DNA from: Heterohyrax brucei
Lineage: Eukaryota > Chordata > Mammalia > Hyracoidea > Procaviidae
Length of the DNA: 64,000 bases
Assembly (NCBI GenBank): GCA_028571685.1
Contig: CM053143.1
Span: 2,609,501-2,673,500 of the forward strand
Direction of reading: 5' to 3'
Within the stretch, counting starts at the first letter, position 1. Every line of letters starts with the position of its first letter. Below the pieces are notes generated by a model. It did no database searches and was not told where the DNA came from. It saw only the letters and a program-made list of their open reading frames with translations. Positions 34,679 to 46,564 of the stretch are shown here, piece by piece. A program made the translations under genes and the position numbers.

Positions 34679-34763
34679 GAAGCAACGAGTGCCTAGAAAA
34701 TCTGAACTGCCAACCCTTTGGTTAGCAGCTGTAGCACTTAGCCACTAGACTACTGGGGTTTCC
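34679..34763 (-). mobile_element. AfroSINE head fragment
   Basis: 'gagtgcctagaaaatctgaa' then 'ctttggttagcagctgtagc' and 'gactactggggtttcc', the reverse complement of the head half. Confidence 0.75.
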
Positions 34764-36670
34764 TTCCACAAGCCAGCAAATCATTATTTCCAGTGTATGA
34801 AATTACAAAATGTATAAAAAATGAATTCACAATGGAAGATAGGTTAATGAATTTCACTGAGGAATACAAGTTTATGAATAAAATTTCAAATTCCACATTG
34901 AGACTAGTCTTCAATAAATTGCCACTTATTGTTTTGTGATATAATATCAAAAAAAGAATATCCAAAACTATTTGCAAAAGATATTGAACTACTTCACCAT
35001 TTTCTAGCTACATGGGTCAGTAAGGTATGCAGTCAAATTTTCTTCATACACTTTAACCAAAACAACATATCTCAACAAATTGAAAGCAGAAACATAAGAA
35101 TTCAGCTGCTGTCTATTATGCTGGATGCAAATGTGATTTTTAAAACAGTATCATTCTCATTTTTTAATAATAGAGTCATTTCCTATAAAAATGTGTTTCT
35201 GTTGAATATGTAACATGCTTCTTGTGGCTAGTTCTTTGTTTAGTAATTTAATTTCTTATTTTTCACCTTATAATTATATGTTCTTTTGAGTTCTGAGACC
35301 ATAAAGATTATAGATCATGGTCTCTAAAGATAAAGACTATGAAGTTTCTGAATTCTTATACAATGTTCTCAAAAGTGTTGAGCATGTTTTGAAAACACTT
35401 TAGCCCTTTGGTTTGGCTTCAACATCTTTAGTTTAATCCAAAACACCCATTATCTAAGGTTCACTGCAGAATTATAAATCATCTAACTTGCCAATAAAAA
35501 TCATTGCCTCCATTCACTGTGTCATCAGGAAAGCCTCCTGTGTTGATCAACATAGTCACAAATGTAGTAATTGGAACATCTACTGGCTCATTAAAAACTA
35601 GCTGATAGGACCTGGAGTTTAAAGTCTTTACTGGGAATTTAGAATTCAGTAACTGAGTTGTACTCATAAGATTTTCCTGATAGGGTTGTAAGAAGTCTTA
35701 GATATTTTGTTTCAGCACTTAATCATGTAGTTGCCTATCAGTTTTAGTAATCATAGATTAATGATTTTGATTATAGCACTGCAGAAAAAACTAGTTGGTG
35801 ATGCAGTTTCCAAGATGAAAATATTTTTATGTGCCATAGCAGCAAAAGGAAAACAAGTATTAAACATAATCAGAAAGTACAGTTTAAATAGAAGGAAAAT
35901 AGGCAACCATAGCAAAAGAAAGAAAACATATTTCTCATCGTAAATATGCTCAGAAGTTTTGGTTACCATGCATTAAAAACTTCAAAGAGATGGAGATCAT
36001 GTTTCATAACCAAAATTCAAAGACATGGATAGACTCCTGTATGACACTACAGGGAAAAATTATTTAGTCTAACAAGATAAAGATTGATAGGAGGTGGGAT
36101 CAAAATAAAAAGCAGCAAGCATAAATGGGTCTCACTTACTTAGGCTTTCCATGTATAGAATTTATACTAATCTATGAATGAATTTAGAATTAAATACATC
36201 TCAGCATCCTCGCAATTTACATAGGAAATGATGCTTAAATCTTTGAAGAAATCTTATTATTTTTCTACAAATTAGTATCATTAAAAAAATCATATGTTGC
36301 ATTGCTGTTAAAGTCAAAGAATTAAGACATGTGTTACTAGACTATTTCTAAAGATTTATTTACCTTTTATTATACCACAAATATTCTGCAGAAGTAGTTG
36401 ACCTTGTCCTAGTACTGATTGTCTCCTTGGAGAATAGTTATTCATACTGATGACAACAATAAACAGCAACTAAACTAAGATTATGATTATACAATTAACT
36501 GAACTGAATTGAAAAAGAGAAGTTCATATTAGGTTAAAATACCCTAAAGCAGTTGTTTCCAAAGTGTATTATTCCCATACATAGGTCTATGTAGAGGCAT
36601 TCCCAGGAGTACATAGGCATAAACTTTTAGATTCTGAACTTTCATGTTCCTCACTTCCATGATTTTTGTT
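34764..36670. other. Intergenic sequence, nothing recognised
   Basis: AT-rich unique sequence. The 62-94-codon frames lack domains or context. Confidence 0.5.
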
Positions 36671-36674
36671 AGTT

Positions 36675-36857
36675 ATTGATGAGTCCGTCTGACACATGAC
36701 AACCCAAGATATGCAGACTAACACTGCTCCATAGAGTTTTCAAGGTTATGGTCTTTCATAAGTCAGTCTCCAGTCCTATATTCCAAGGTACTTCTGAGTG
36801 GGCTAGAACTGCCAACCCTTTGGCTATTTGTCCAGTGTTTAACCAAGAAACTGTCAT
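36675..36857 (-). mobile_element. Long-form AfroSINE variant
   Basis: Contains 'tgctccatagagttttcaag', 'caaggtacttctgagtggg', 'aactgccaaccctttggct' and '...gtttaaccaagaaa'. This is the longer, older AfroSINE form in which the middle differs from the short copies. Confidence 0.65.
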
Positions 36858-38700
36858 GGTACAGGATCTTAAACTGAAAGTGTACTTTTGATTGATGTCC
36901 AAGTTTTCCTTTTCCATGTGCTTTTAAGATGGTTCTTCATGCACTTCAAAGTTACTGTGGTATTTTATTCATGATGTAAAAACTTCTGGGAAACCACACA
37001 GAAGTAGGTAATTACTAACGTGGATGCTGAGAACATGGCAAAATAAAAAAAGATAACTATACGTCGGATAGTTTCCAACTCTTTCCACTAAACAAAATTG
37101 AAGATCTGATAATGATCTATTATTAAAATTATTTTTAATAATCTATATGATTTTAGCTGTTAACTGAAAAAGACTTCAGAGAATTATGTAAAACTGTAAT
37201 AATGAAATGTTTTTTATTCACACTTGATTATAGGAACTAGGTTTTTGAGCACTTATATCTAAACAAAGGAGCAAAAAATACATAATTAGAATTTCCTTTG
37301 AAAGCTGTCTCAATCTAGCAAAAAGTAATATTTAGATACATCAATTAATTTTTGAAATAATCATCAATTCTGTAAGAGATATATTCCCAAAATTTTGACT
37401 TTTGTATTTAATGAATATTTTTCAGAATTTTATGTATCATCAGTAGTATATGACTATAACCACAGTGAAAATTCAGTTCAAAATAAGTTTTTTATCATAG
37501 ATTTGCAGTTGTATTATATTTTTCAATCTTAATTTTAATTACACATACATACATTTAGTTGTTACCCACAAAATAAGCAATAAAAGACTTTTAAACACAA
37601 ATACGTTTTATGCATCTTCAAAATAGGTTAAGGTACACGTCAAGTCATTCTTGTATTTAAATTGCGTAAGCTACAACTCAAAAGATGAAGTAACAGTTTT
37701 AATTTACTTGTAATCATTTATACTATGCAGAAATTAAATCAGTTGCAACAATTAAATTTGTCATGAAACCTTTAAAATGCCAAGCTGAATGTGTAAAGTA
37801 ATTCATGGTTTTACAAAACTCCTTTAAGGGTAAGTGAACAAAAGTTTGAAGCTCAGTACTTGAGCACACCAGAGGACACTTGATAGAGCTGTGCTGCTTT
37901 TAAAATTTCACGTTGATCGTTAAATACAAGAAGTCCTTTAAAAACAAAGACTTTTCAATTCAGACATTGTGCCTAGTCACTGTTAACTTACCCTACAAGA
38001 TGTATAATTTTGAACTCTTGATGATCAATGACCATGATTTGTTTGTAAAGAATTTCTCTTTGAAATGTACCTTGATCTTGATATATCACTTCAAGTTGAT
38101 CTATACAGGAAAATCTGGCACCAAAAGCTGCAACTGCTTTGAGGAGAGCTTTATCTGATGACTAGATTTCAAAGCCCCTAAGCTGGTGCTAATCTTCAGC
38201 ATAACAGATCTAAACACAATTGTTTGTGAACACCTCCTTCTTCCTATAAGGTTTCTTCACCCAACCCGCCCTCCATTTTATACAATGCCATCTAAAATAA
38301 GCATTGCTTCCCTTTGATCCAGACAGTTTTAGCACTCTGAAATCCATTTCTTTAAAACAATCCTGTAACTACAATGTGAAATATTGGATAATGGAACTGC
38401 AAAGTAGCCAGCAAAAGGAAAGTACATCTTTTCTAAGCATTTAAAAATCAGACTGTCCATAAAAGTCCCTTCAAGGCTTCAGTGAATTTTTCCTTAGCAT
38501 CTGACTTTTTTAGTCCACCGTAAGAAGCATAGTATTTCCCTTGTTACAGTATTGATATTTATTGCATAATATAAATTGAGTTTTTGAGACTCAAAAGACC
38601 ACAAGAGATACAGTAGGAAAGAAAGATCCATTTCTTATCTAACTGCCTTAATAAAATCTATAGATTTTTTTTACATCTAACATCTGTAAAGGTAAAGAAA
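36858..38700. other. Intergenic sequence, nothing recognised
   Basis: Low-GC unique sequence without gene or transposon signal. Confidence 0.5.
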
Positions 38701-38701
38701 A

Positions 38702-38744
38702 GGGGTGTCTGCGTGTCTGTGTGTCTGTGTGTCTGTGTGTGTGT
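38702..38744. repeat. (TGTGTCTG)n / (TG)n microsatellite
   Basis: Repeated TGTCTGTG octamers grading into TG dinucleotides. It produces the Thr-His-Asp/Val-Cys frames on either strand. Confidence 0.9.
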
Positions 38745-39334
38745 AAATGGCAGTTCCAGCTGCTCTCAATTGAAGGAATCTCCATGGCATCAGCAAACAG
38801 GAATTATATTTCATTCGCCCTTTTGCCATGGTAAGGAAGTCAACATGATCCAGATGGTTGTTCTGGGTGTTAAAGTGTTTCTGCTTTGTAATCATTGTCT
38901 GAGACCCAGGCTCTTGCTTTATAGTGCTTAAATAATTGATTTTACCCAGCCTTCAGTCAGAGCTAGCAAATCCAAAATATTTTCCCATTAATCCTTAGAG
39001 TGGAGAATTTCTTACAGTATTCAGTATTTTCAAACTTCATGAATTCATGGGAAATCACATGGTTTACAAAGAATTCTATTTTAGCTAGAGTAAAAAATAA
39101 AATCCTTATGTTAATAGTTTTGTAAAGTGTCAAACCAGAGTTTCAGGTTGATATGGTAAAAAGAAAATATTATTAAACTCATGAAAAATGCTGGTTTATG
39201 CTGGTCAACCACTGAGTAGATTATTCTATGTGTATGTCATTTTTTCATAAAAAGCTTATTAAAAATTGAATTTATACCAAAAAAGTAGTATCCGAGTACA
39301 CATCAAGTTATTTAGGACAACTGACTCCCATGAA

Positions 39335-39540
39335 AGGAGCTCTGGTAGCACAGTGGTTAAAGCACTTGGCTGCTAACTGGAAGGTCAAGTGTTCCAACTA
39401 ATCAGCTGCTTTGGAGGAGAAAGAACGTCAGTTAGCTTCCTTAAAGACTGCAGCCTTGAAAACCCTATAGGGCAGTTATTCTGTGTCCTACAGAGTCACT
39501 GGGAGGCAGAATCAGCTCTATGGCAGCAGATTAGGTTTTG
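39335..39540 (+). mobile_element. AfroSINE (long form)
   Basis: 'gagctctggtagcacagtgg', 'gcacttggctgctaactgg', a middle insert with 'ggagaaagaacgtcagttag', then 'aaaaccctatagggcagtta' and 'gcagaatcagctctatggc'. It has the extra ~40-bp middle of the longer AfroSINE subtype. Confidence 0.85.
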
Positions 39541-39745
39541 ATCTAGAGCCTCAGTATCAAAAATTCTAATGAAGAGCTCAAAGATGAAAAGACATCTAAA
39601 ACCTTAGCCAAAAAAATAAAAAAATGAAGTTGAATGGAAATAGACTGTTACAAGAAAAGCATTCTGATGTTGCATCTACTGTTTTCATCAGTGACAGCCA
39701 AATTTTGTTCACTGCTAGAACTAAAGGTAGATAGATTTTTGTTGG

Positions 39746-39940
39746 AGGCGCCTTAGTGGTGGAGTGTTTAAAGCATTCAGCCACTAACAGAAAGGTAGAA
39801 GTTTGGAACCTACCAGCCAATCCAGCAGGAGAAAGATGGGACAGTCTGCTCCAATAAAAATTGAAGCTTTGGAATCCCTGTGGGGCAGTTCCATCTGGGT
39901 CGCTATGAGTCAAAGTAGACTAAATGGCAAAGCATTCAGA
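39746..39940 (+). mobile_element. AfroSINE (long form)
   Basis: 'ggaggcgccttagtggtgg', 'gccactaacagaaaggtag', 'gagaaagatgggacagtctg', and 'gtcgctatgagtcaaagtag'. Same orientation and subtype as the copy 200 bp upstream. Confidence 0.85.
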
Positions 39941-39997
39941 TGTTTATTTATAACAGCAAGAGAAATTGACCTTTGTTATTTACATGCATTTACATGG

Positions 39998-40541
39998 TGT
40001 ATTAGTCAGCTAGGCCTGCTCTAACAGAATTGCCACAGAGTGGATGGCTTTAACAAAGGAAGGATTATTCTTACACAGTCCTGTGGGCTGCAAGTCCATA
40101 TTCACGACTCGATGGCACTTGGCCTTGGCTGGCTCCAGGGGAAGGCTTTCCCCCTGGTCGGCCCTGGAGGAAAGTCCGGTGTTGCATCAGTCTTTGTCCA
40201 GGGAGCATCTTGGCACAGGAACCTCAGCTCTGAAGGATGCGCTCTTCTCCTGGTGCAGCTTGCTTGATGGTGCAAGGTTCCCAATTCTCTGCCTGCTTCT
40301 CTATCCTTTTATCTCTCATAGGATGAAAGTACCAAGGAAAGGGCAAGCCATACTCCAGGGAAACTCCCTTTACAGTGGAGCAGGAAGGTAATCCTATGAA
40401 GGGATTTACAGCCCCACTTTAATCCTTTAACATACAGTTTAGGAAAACCACAAAATGGAGGAAAGTCACAAGATACAGGGAATCATGGCCCAGCCACACG
40501 GCTACACATATTTTTGGGGGGACACAATTCAATCCATGACA
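39998..40541 (-). mobile_element. Solo LTR with 5-bp target-site duplication
   Basis: 544 bp. On the plus strand it begins TGTATTAGTC and ends ATCCATGACA, so it has TG...CA termini. It is flanked by catgg at 39993-39997 and 40542-40546. A 5-bp duplication is usual for ERV3/ERVL-MaLR class elements. The minus-strand start TGTCATGGATTGAATTGTG matches the LTR at 13348. There is no internal retroviral sequence, so it is a recombined solo LTR. A 27-bp AfroSINE-tail-like segment lies inside at 40106. Confidence 0.9.
40106..40132 (+). mobile_element. AfroSINE-tail-like segment inside the LTR
   Basis: 'gactcgatggcacttggcc' followed by ttggctgg differs from the tail at 8801-8827 by about two bases. 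The related LTR at 42925 has an unrelated ~10-bp sequence ('gggtgtcaga') at the aligned position. Confidence 0.55.
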
Positions 40542-40546
40542 CATGG

Positions 40547-42165
40547 TAGAAGAATAAAAGTAGAATGCAAATTAAATAAATCATTTAAGAGCAAATTTAA
40601 AAAAACTTTCCTGAAGAAAGTCAAAATGACTGCTTTAGGAAATCTGAGCTGAGTAGATTACCACACTCACACAATGTATTCGACTATAATGTTGTTGACT
40701 GCTAAGGCAAAAGCCCAGGTACGTACCTGGTTACATTGTTTACACATTACCACAGCAGAAAGTATGAAAATTCACCTAATGCCACCTTTTCACCAAGAAA
40801 TAAAATCTTTTATGCATACTACACCAGACAATGAGGATATTAGCCATTGTGTATGTGTAGATAGATGCAGTCAACACACATCCGTGGGTCAACTGTCAGA
40901 TGCAACAAACCCTAAAGGAGACAGAATGGGCCTTAATTTAGTTTCAAATGTTGTGAAGTACACATCAATGGGTGAGTCTTAGTTTCATTACAGTCACTAG
41001 CAAACTGTGTACCAATATTCACAAAAAACAATGAGTGGATCAATATATTATCAAGCAAGGTGAGTAATTTGGGCATTTATGCATTTTTTAAAGAGATAGC
41101 TATGCTTTTAAATAACGGTAAGTGTAATTTTCTAAATGTAGCTTGAAAATGTTGACAAGCATGCTTTAATTTAATTATTTCTTCATAAGATACTTACAAA
41201 ACTATCAGGAAAGTGGCCACAGAGACTTTGATAAAATGATATGTTAATGACATAATTCTTAGTTAGAGCTCCGGGTTGTTAAAGCATTTCTGTAATACTG
41301 TGTGCAGTGAGAAGCTTTAATATGTGGTTTCAGGTTTAGATATGTGCAAAGGAAAAGTTAGAAAGGAGTTTCTACATTCTACTTAAGGGTTTCTTCTTCA
41401 GTCTCAGGGTAGTTATTTTCAGGACGGATGGCAGTGATTCCATTATTCTTCCTTTAAAGACATGGCAGAGCAAGCCGTTGTAGACAATTTATATTGATAT
41501 AGAATTCAAATTCTAGATTGCTGTGTCACTTTATGGTGTAAATTTTATGACTGGTTTACTATCTTGCTTTTGTATAATTTATCTTTAACTTAGCAAGAAA
41601 AGATCATTATCTGTGCTTAAGTTAATGAAATTTTCTATGGGAAGATTTATCTTATGGCAGATAAGAAGAAATATGTGTTTATTTTTAGCAGCACTGTGGT
41701 GATAAAACACAGAAGCCAATTACTGTGCTGAAAAACAAAATACAGTTTCCATGTCCAGAGAAACATCCATTTTAAGTATATGTAACTGCATTTTCAGTGA
41801 TCTTCCTGGAGGGGATGATTGATTCAATACTGATGATTTTAGAGGTGCAGCCTCTCTAGCAAGAATCTAGGGCACAGGAAGCATCCCTGAATGACCTTCT
41901 CAATCATATCTTTCTCAGTCTTCTGACAACCACCACGACCTACCACAGCCAGGCAAGAATGGCCTCCCCTCCATAACAGTTTACAGGAAATGAGGGCAAT
42001 GACCCAGCAATATCACATCTTTAAGAGTTAAAAAAATGAAAGGAAAAAAAAACGAATGTGGTAGTCTGTTAAATCAGACTTTTGTCTTAAGAAAAGAAGC
42101 AATTCTCACTTTGTCTCAGATGCTTGGCAGAACTACTGAATAATGTTGAACTTCCTTTATTTATT
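40547..42165. other. Intergenic sequence, nothing recognised
   Basis: Unique sequence. The 102-codon frame at 40674-40982 has no recognisable features and lacks codon or context support. Confidence 0.5.
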
Positions 42166-42169
42166 CAAA

Positions 42170-42420
42170 AGTTTGTTTTTCATGGATCACTCAGCTATGG
42201 TGTGCAAGGTACCCATGAAGACTTTTACAATACAGCCTGATACAAAACGAGGGCTTCCTCATGCATCTGAGGAAGTAAAACAGACAATAAACATACATTA
42301 TGTTAGATTGTGATGAAAGCAAAAAGGGAGGGAGAGGTGTTGGGCAACCTGTGAAGATGGGATCTCAGAAGACATGATTAGCGAAGGCCTCACGCGAAGG
42401 CTGGCGTTTCAGTCAGGAGA
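42170..42420 (+). mobile_element. Ancient mammalian interspersed repeat (class uncertain)
   Basis: The block order 'aaacagacaataaacataca', 'tagattgtgatgaaagc', 'gcgaaggcctcacgcgaagg' and 'gctggcgtttcagtcagg' resembles a widespread old mammalian repeat, probably L2/CR1-class. I recognise the motif order, not the exact family. Confidence 0.45.
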
Positions 42421-42704
42421 AAACTTGCCTAACTTTATTCCAAGAACACCTAGGTCAGCATAAAAATGCTGGTTAAAAGACGTTGCTTTTCAGTTTAATA
42501 TCTAGAGTTTAAAATTTCATTTTAAAATGTAGAGGAAAACTAACTATATTTTTAATAATTTTTATTATAAACAATTAAAACATTCCAAGTAGCAGAAAAT
42601 ATGAAGCACCCCTTTAACCCTGAAAGTTGGAAAGAATGTGGCTATTATTCGATGTCCTTTTATCCTCACTTATATATATATTGTGGCTGGCTGGCTAAAC
42701 CTCA

Positions 42705-42890
42705 GTAAAACTCACTGCTGTCAAATCCATTATGACTTATAGTAACCCCGTACGATTTCCAAAGCTATAAATCTCTGCCGAAGCAGACTGCCACATCACT
42801 CTCCTGCATCAATGCTAGTGGTTTCCAACCACCCAGGTTTTGGTTAAACTGTTGATCTCTTTAGCCACTGTGCAACCAGGGCGTCTTAAG
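42705..42890 (-). mobile_element. AfroSINE (long form)
   Basis: 'cactgctgtcaaatccatta', 'ctctgccgaagcagactgcc', 'gtggtttccaaccacccagg', 'gccactgtgcaaccagggc': the long subtype in reverse complement, lying just left of an LTR. Confidence 0.85.
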
Positions 42891-42924
42891 CCTACACAGA
42901 TTTCTCATAAAATTAGTAGGGCCC

Positions 42925-43424
42925 TGTCTTGGTCAGCTAGTGCTGCTTCAACAGAAACACCACAGGTGGATGGCTTTCAAAAGAGGAATTTTATTTTGTC
43001 ATGGCCTTGCAGGTTAAAAGTCCAAATTCAGGGTGTCAGATCCCAGGGAAACCTTTCCCTGTCGTCTCTGGAGGAAGGTGATTGTCATCAATCTTGTCCT
43101 GGATTGGAAGCTTCTGAAGTGCAGAGATCCCAGTCCTTTCCAAAGGATGTTCTAAGCTCCTGGCATTGCTTTTTTTCTTCACGGTATGAGGTCCCCAAAT
43201 CTATCTACTAGCTTCTCTCCTTTATTTCTCAAGAGACCTGCCTCGAGGCTCAAAACAACCTTATGCACTGAGTCCTGCGCCATCAACACAACTGCTGCCC
43301 ATTCTCCCACATTAACGTCATAGGGGCAGAATTTAAAACATAAGAGTATCACACGTTACAGGGAATCACGCCTAGCTAAACTACCACACATACTTTGGGG
43401 GCAAACACAATTCAACCCAAGGTG
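42925..43424 (-). mobile_element. LTR of the same family as 39998-40541
   Basis: Begins TGTCTTGGTCAGCTAGTGCT and keeps 'gtggatggctttcaaaagag', 'aaaagtccaaattcagggt', 'tctggaggaaggtgattgtc' and '...gggggcaaacacaattcaa'. The last bases are decayed (ggtg rather than gaca), and no clean 5-bp duplication is visible. No internal viral sequence. Confidence 0.85.
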
Positions 43425-43439
43425 CCCCCAAAATATCAG

Positions 43440-44215
43440 AAAATAATATGTTGGTGAAGACATAGAGAAACTGGAATTCTTGCTTATTGTTGACTGGAAA
43501 GTAAAATTGTACAGTTGCTATGGAAAACAGTTGAGCAGTTCCTCAAAAAATTAAGCATTGAATTACCATTAAAAAACAAAAAACACAAACATATTGCCAC
43601 GGAATCAGTTCTGGCGCAGCAGTCCCACAGAACAGAAGAACGGCCCCATACACTTTTCCAAGAAGCAGAAAGTGGACTAGAACTGCTGACCTACTGGTTA
43701 CACAGCACCAACAAGGCTCGGAAGGCCATATAACCCAGTATTTCGTTGCTAAGCATATAATCAAAAGAACTGAGAGTCAAACAGACACTTGTTCACCTAT
43801 ATTCATTGCAGCTTTATGTACAATTGCCAAAAGGTGGAAAAAAGATAAGTATCTGTCAAACGTAAGAATGGATAAACAAAATGTGCTGTATCCATATCAT
43901 GGAATATTATTCAACTACAAAAAGGAATAAAATCCTAACACATAAATGACTTGGATTAACCTTGAAGACACTATGAAAAGGTAAACACGACAGACAGAAA
44001 AAGACAAACACTGTACAATTCCACTTATGTAAAATCTCTAGATTAAGCAAAAACAGAGAGACAGAGAGTAGAGGTTATCAAGATCTTGGAGAACAAAGAA
44101 GAGGAAATCATTGTTTCTGTCTGGGATGATAAAAACATTTTGGAATCAATGGTGGTAACAGCTATATAACACTGTTAATGTAATTTATGCCATTGAAATA
44201 TGTGCTTTAAAAATA
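43440..44215 (+). mobile_element. Old L1 3' end interrupted by an AfroSINE
   Basis: The ORF2 C-terminus is readable on the plus strand: 'LLWKTVEQFLKKLSIELPLK' (43516-43575). After the SINE, 'FIAALCTIAKRWKK' (about 43804-43845) and 'MDKQNVLYPYHGILFNYKKE' (43869-43928) follow, then 'MTWINLEDTMK'. This is an older L1 subfamily than the minus-strand copies in the window. Confidence 0.8.
43597..43730 (-). mobile_element. Diverged AfroSINE nested in old L1
   Basis: 'atcagttctggcgcagcagt', 'acttttccaagaagcagaaa' and 'gaactgctgacctactggtt' fit a reverse-complement AfroSINE. L1 homology resumes on both sides. Confidence 0.65.
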
Positions 44216-45165
44216 ATTAAAATGACAGCTTTTATTTACTCATATTTTACTATAACAAAATAAAAAATTAAAACAACAATATGGCGTTTTTATATTCCAA
44301 TACTTACAGTGATTTTCTTTTTAAATAAAAAGCACCATTTCTGCAAACTCCAAAACCCAGTTACATGGAAGAAATGTATTTGATTGTTCAGAGCTGCAAT
44401 TATGAAAACAGCTTCAGTTACCACTACAAAAACTAAATGTGCTACATCCCAGCCTTGACAGTATGGCTTGCTTAATGGGTAAAATATCAAGAACTTTAAA
44501 GAACACAGCACACAAACCCAAAATTCTTTCCTTGTAAAAGGATAAGTCTTTGTATCATCCCAGTTATTTGTTGTTCCTTATCACATTTTACCAAAGAAGC
44601 TCTTACGACTTCTTCCACCCCTCCTTACCAACCCCCCTCAGCCACCAACTCCCCAGTAAAAAACAGCCCTTAAACTTATTCCTTATAAACACACGGGTTT
44701 AAAAAAAGTAATACCCAGAGTCACATTTTAAGCAAAATGAAGATGAATAAAATCAAGTTAACAATAAATGAACATGGTGGAAGGAGAGCAGAAAAAACAG
44801 GAAACACACCTGGAAAGACCAGTTGCTGACTCAATCATCTTCATATAAAATGATCCCAATTCGGCACTTTGTCACAGTTAAATCAGATCACTTAGCCACA
44901 GAAATTCTCAAATAGTAAGAGATGTAAAATGTAAAATTAAGATATCAAAAGATTTCACTCACTACTCTTTGTTTCATTGCAAAAGTTTACGGAACAAATT
45001 GGCCTCTTGTTAAATGAGTAGTACGCATTTTGTTTTGTAATGTTACCTGCCAACCCCGCAACATTCAACATTCTCCCTTTCTGGAACTTGGGTTCACAAT
45101 TATGAGCTTTCCTGTTACCTCTGCCTTCTCCTTGCTCCTGGACTGATGTATCCACTTAGACTCAT
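44216..45165. other. Intergenic sequence, nothing recognised
   Basis: Unique sequence; short frames only. Confidence 0.5.
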
Positions 45166-45169
45166 TTTG

Positions 45170-45785
45170 TCTTGTGGATGACCTATCTAATCTTTGGCTG
45201 AAGGGTGAATCTCAAGAATGACTTCATTACTGAGCTAAAAGGGTGTCCAGGGGCCCCACTGTCAGAAATTTCTCCAGTCTCTGTCAGACCAGTAAGTCCA
45301 GTATCCTTTTCTGTTGTCGTTGTATTGTGAGCTTGAATTTTGTTCTACATTTTTTTCCAGCTGTGTCTGGAATCCTCTCTTATGATCGCTTTCAAAGAAG
45401 TCAGTGGTGATAGCTAGGAATCATCTAGCTGCACTGGATTCAGTGTGGTAGAGGCTGTGGCAGTTGGGGGTCCGTTAGTCCCTTGGACTAATCTTCCCTT
45501 TGTATCTTTACTTTTCTCATTCTTCCTTGCTCCTGAAGGGATGAGACCAGGGGAGTATTTTATCTGCTCACTAACAAGCCTTTAAAACCTCAGATGCTAC
45601 TCACCAAAGTAGAATGTGGAACCTTTTCCTTATAGACTATGTTATTCCAGTTGAGCTAGCTGTTCCCCGAGAGCATGGTCCCCACAGCCCTTAGTCCAGC
45701 TAATCGGATCCCTCGGGGAGTCTGGATGTATCTATGGTCTGTCTGCTGATTGTTCTTACCGAAACAACATTTATAAATATAGGGT
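45170..45785 (-). mobile_element. L1 3' UTR of an older subfamily
   Basis: 'gcctttaaaacctcagatgc', 'tactcaccaaagtagaatg', 'cccgagagcatggtccccac' parallel 'agcttttaagaccccagacg', 'actcaccaatgtgggg' and 'gcctaagagcatggtcc' in the 11.1-kb L1. The upstream part is also L1 3'-UTR-like. No ORF2 is attached. Confidence 0.7.
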
Positions 45786-46564
45786 CTTTTTTTTTTTTCA
45801 TGGAAATTATTTTCTTTCCTTACTCATGAAGTATCAAGAATTGAGGTGGCATAATCTTGGGGGAAAGTCCTCAATTACAGTAATCTCTGTGCTAGAGTAT
45901 AAGATTGTTTTACCAGATGTTAAGCAACTCAGACAGATTTTTTTTTTTATTAAATTCAAACACAAACATATCATTTTTCACCTAATTTAAGAGACCTGAA
46001 AGGAATTAGAATCTCTTATCTGCAGATGTAAAAGTGCTTTAACTGTGGTTCTTGGAAATACTTCAGATTTCATCTGAATACCAGTAACCCAGTGCCTTCA
46101 GACTAACCCTTCTGTCTTCACAATTGTCTGCAAAAGAAAAGTAGGGATGCTAAAGTTACATTACAGGCATTTCATTATTCCACACCATATTCAACAAGAA
46201 AATGGCCAAAATTTCAAACTAGTACTGCTCAGAACAGTACAATGTCAGTTTTATCATTGTGATGTTAAGTAACTCAAAATAGGCTTTTCTGAGATATTTC
46301 AAACACTTGTCAAGTGCTTTCTTTTTTCTTAATATCTGTGTGAACTGACATAGGAAGTTTCCTCTGAACTGACACGAGAATTTAAGAAGTCATTGCTTCA
46401 TTACAAAAAGATTTTATTTGTTAGATGCAATTATCTTGAATCAGATCTCTAAGTAATTTTGGTTCTAGAGATCTGCTTGTCAAAATAACATAGTTTATTT
46501 TTTTTCCCCTGTTTGTAGGATCCTTTTAGAGGAAAGAAAGCTGTTGTGGTAACATTTAGATTGT
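45786..46564. other. Intergenic sequence, nothing recognised
   Basis: A T-rich run near 45787-45799 and otherwise unique sequence up to the target site of the composite L1 at 46565. Confidence 0.5.

Noticed and set aside
39653-39943. Repeated 'aaagcattc[at]gatg' at 39656 and 39931, looking like a target duplication around an AfroSINE
   Set aside because: The left copy is about 80 bp from the SINE start with unrelated sequence between, so the copies do not flank the element.
40674-40982. 102-codon plus-strand frame
   Set aside because: No domain, no codon or splice support and no neighbouring exon; compatible with a chance frame.
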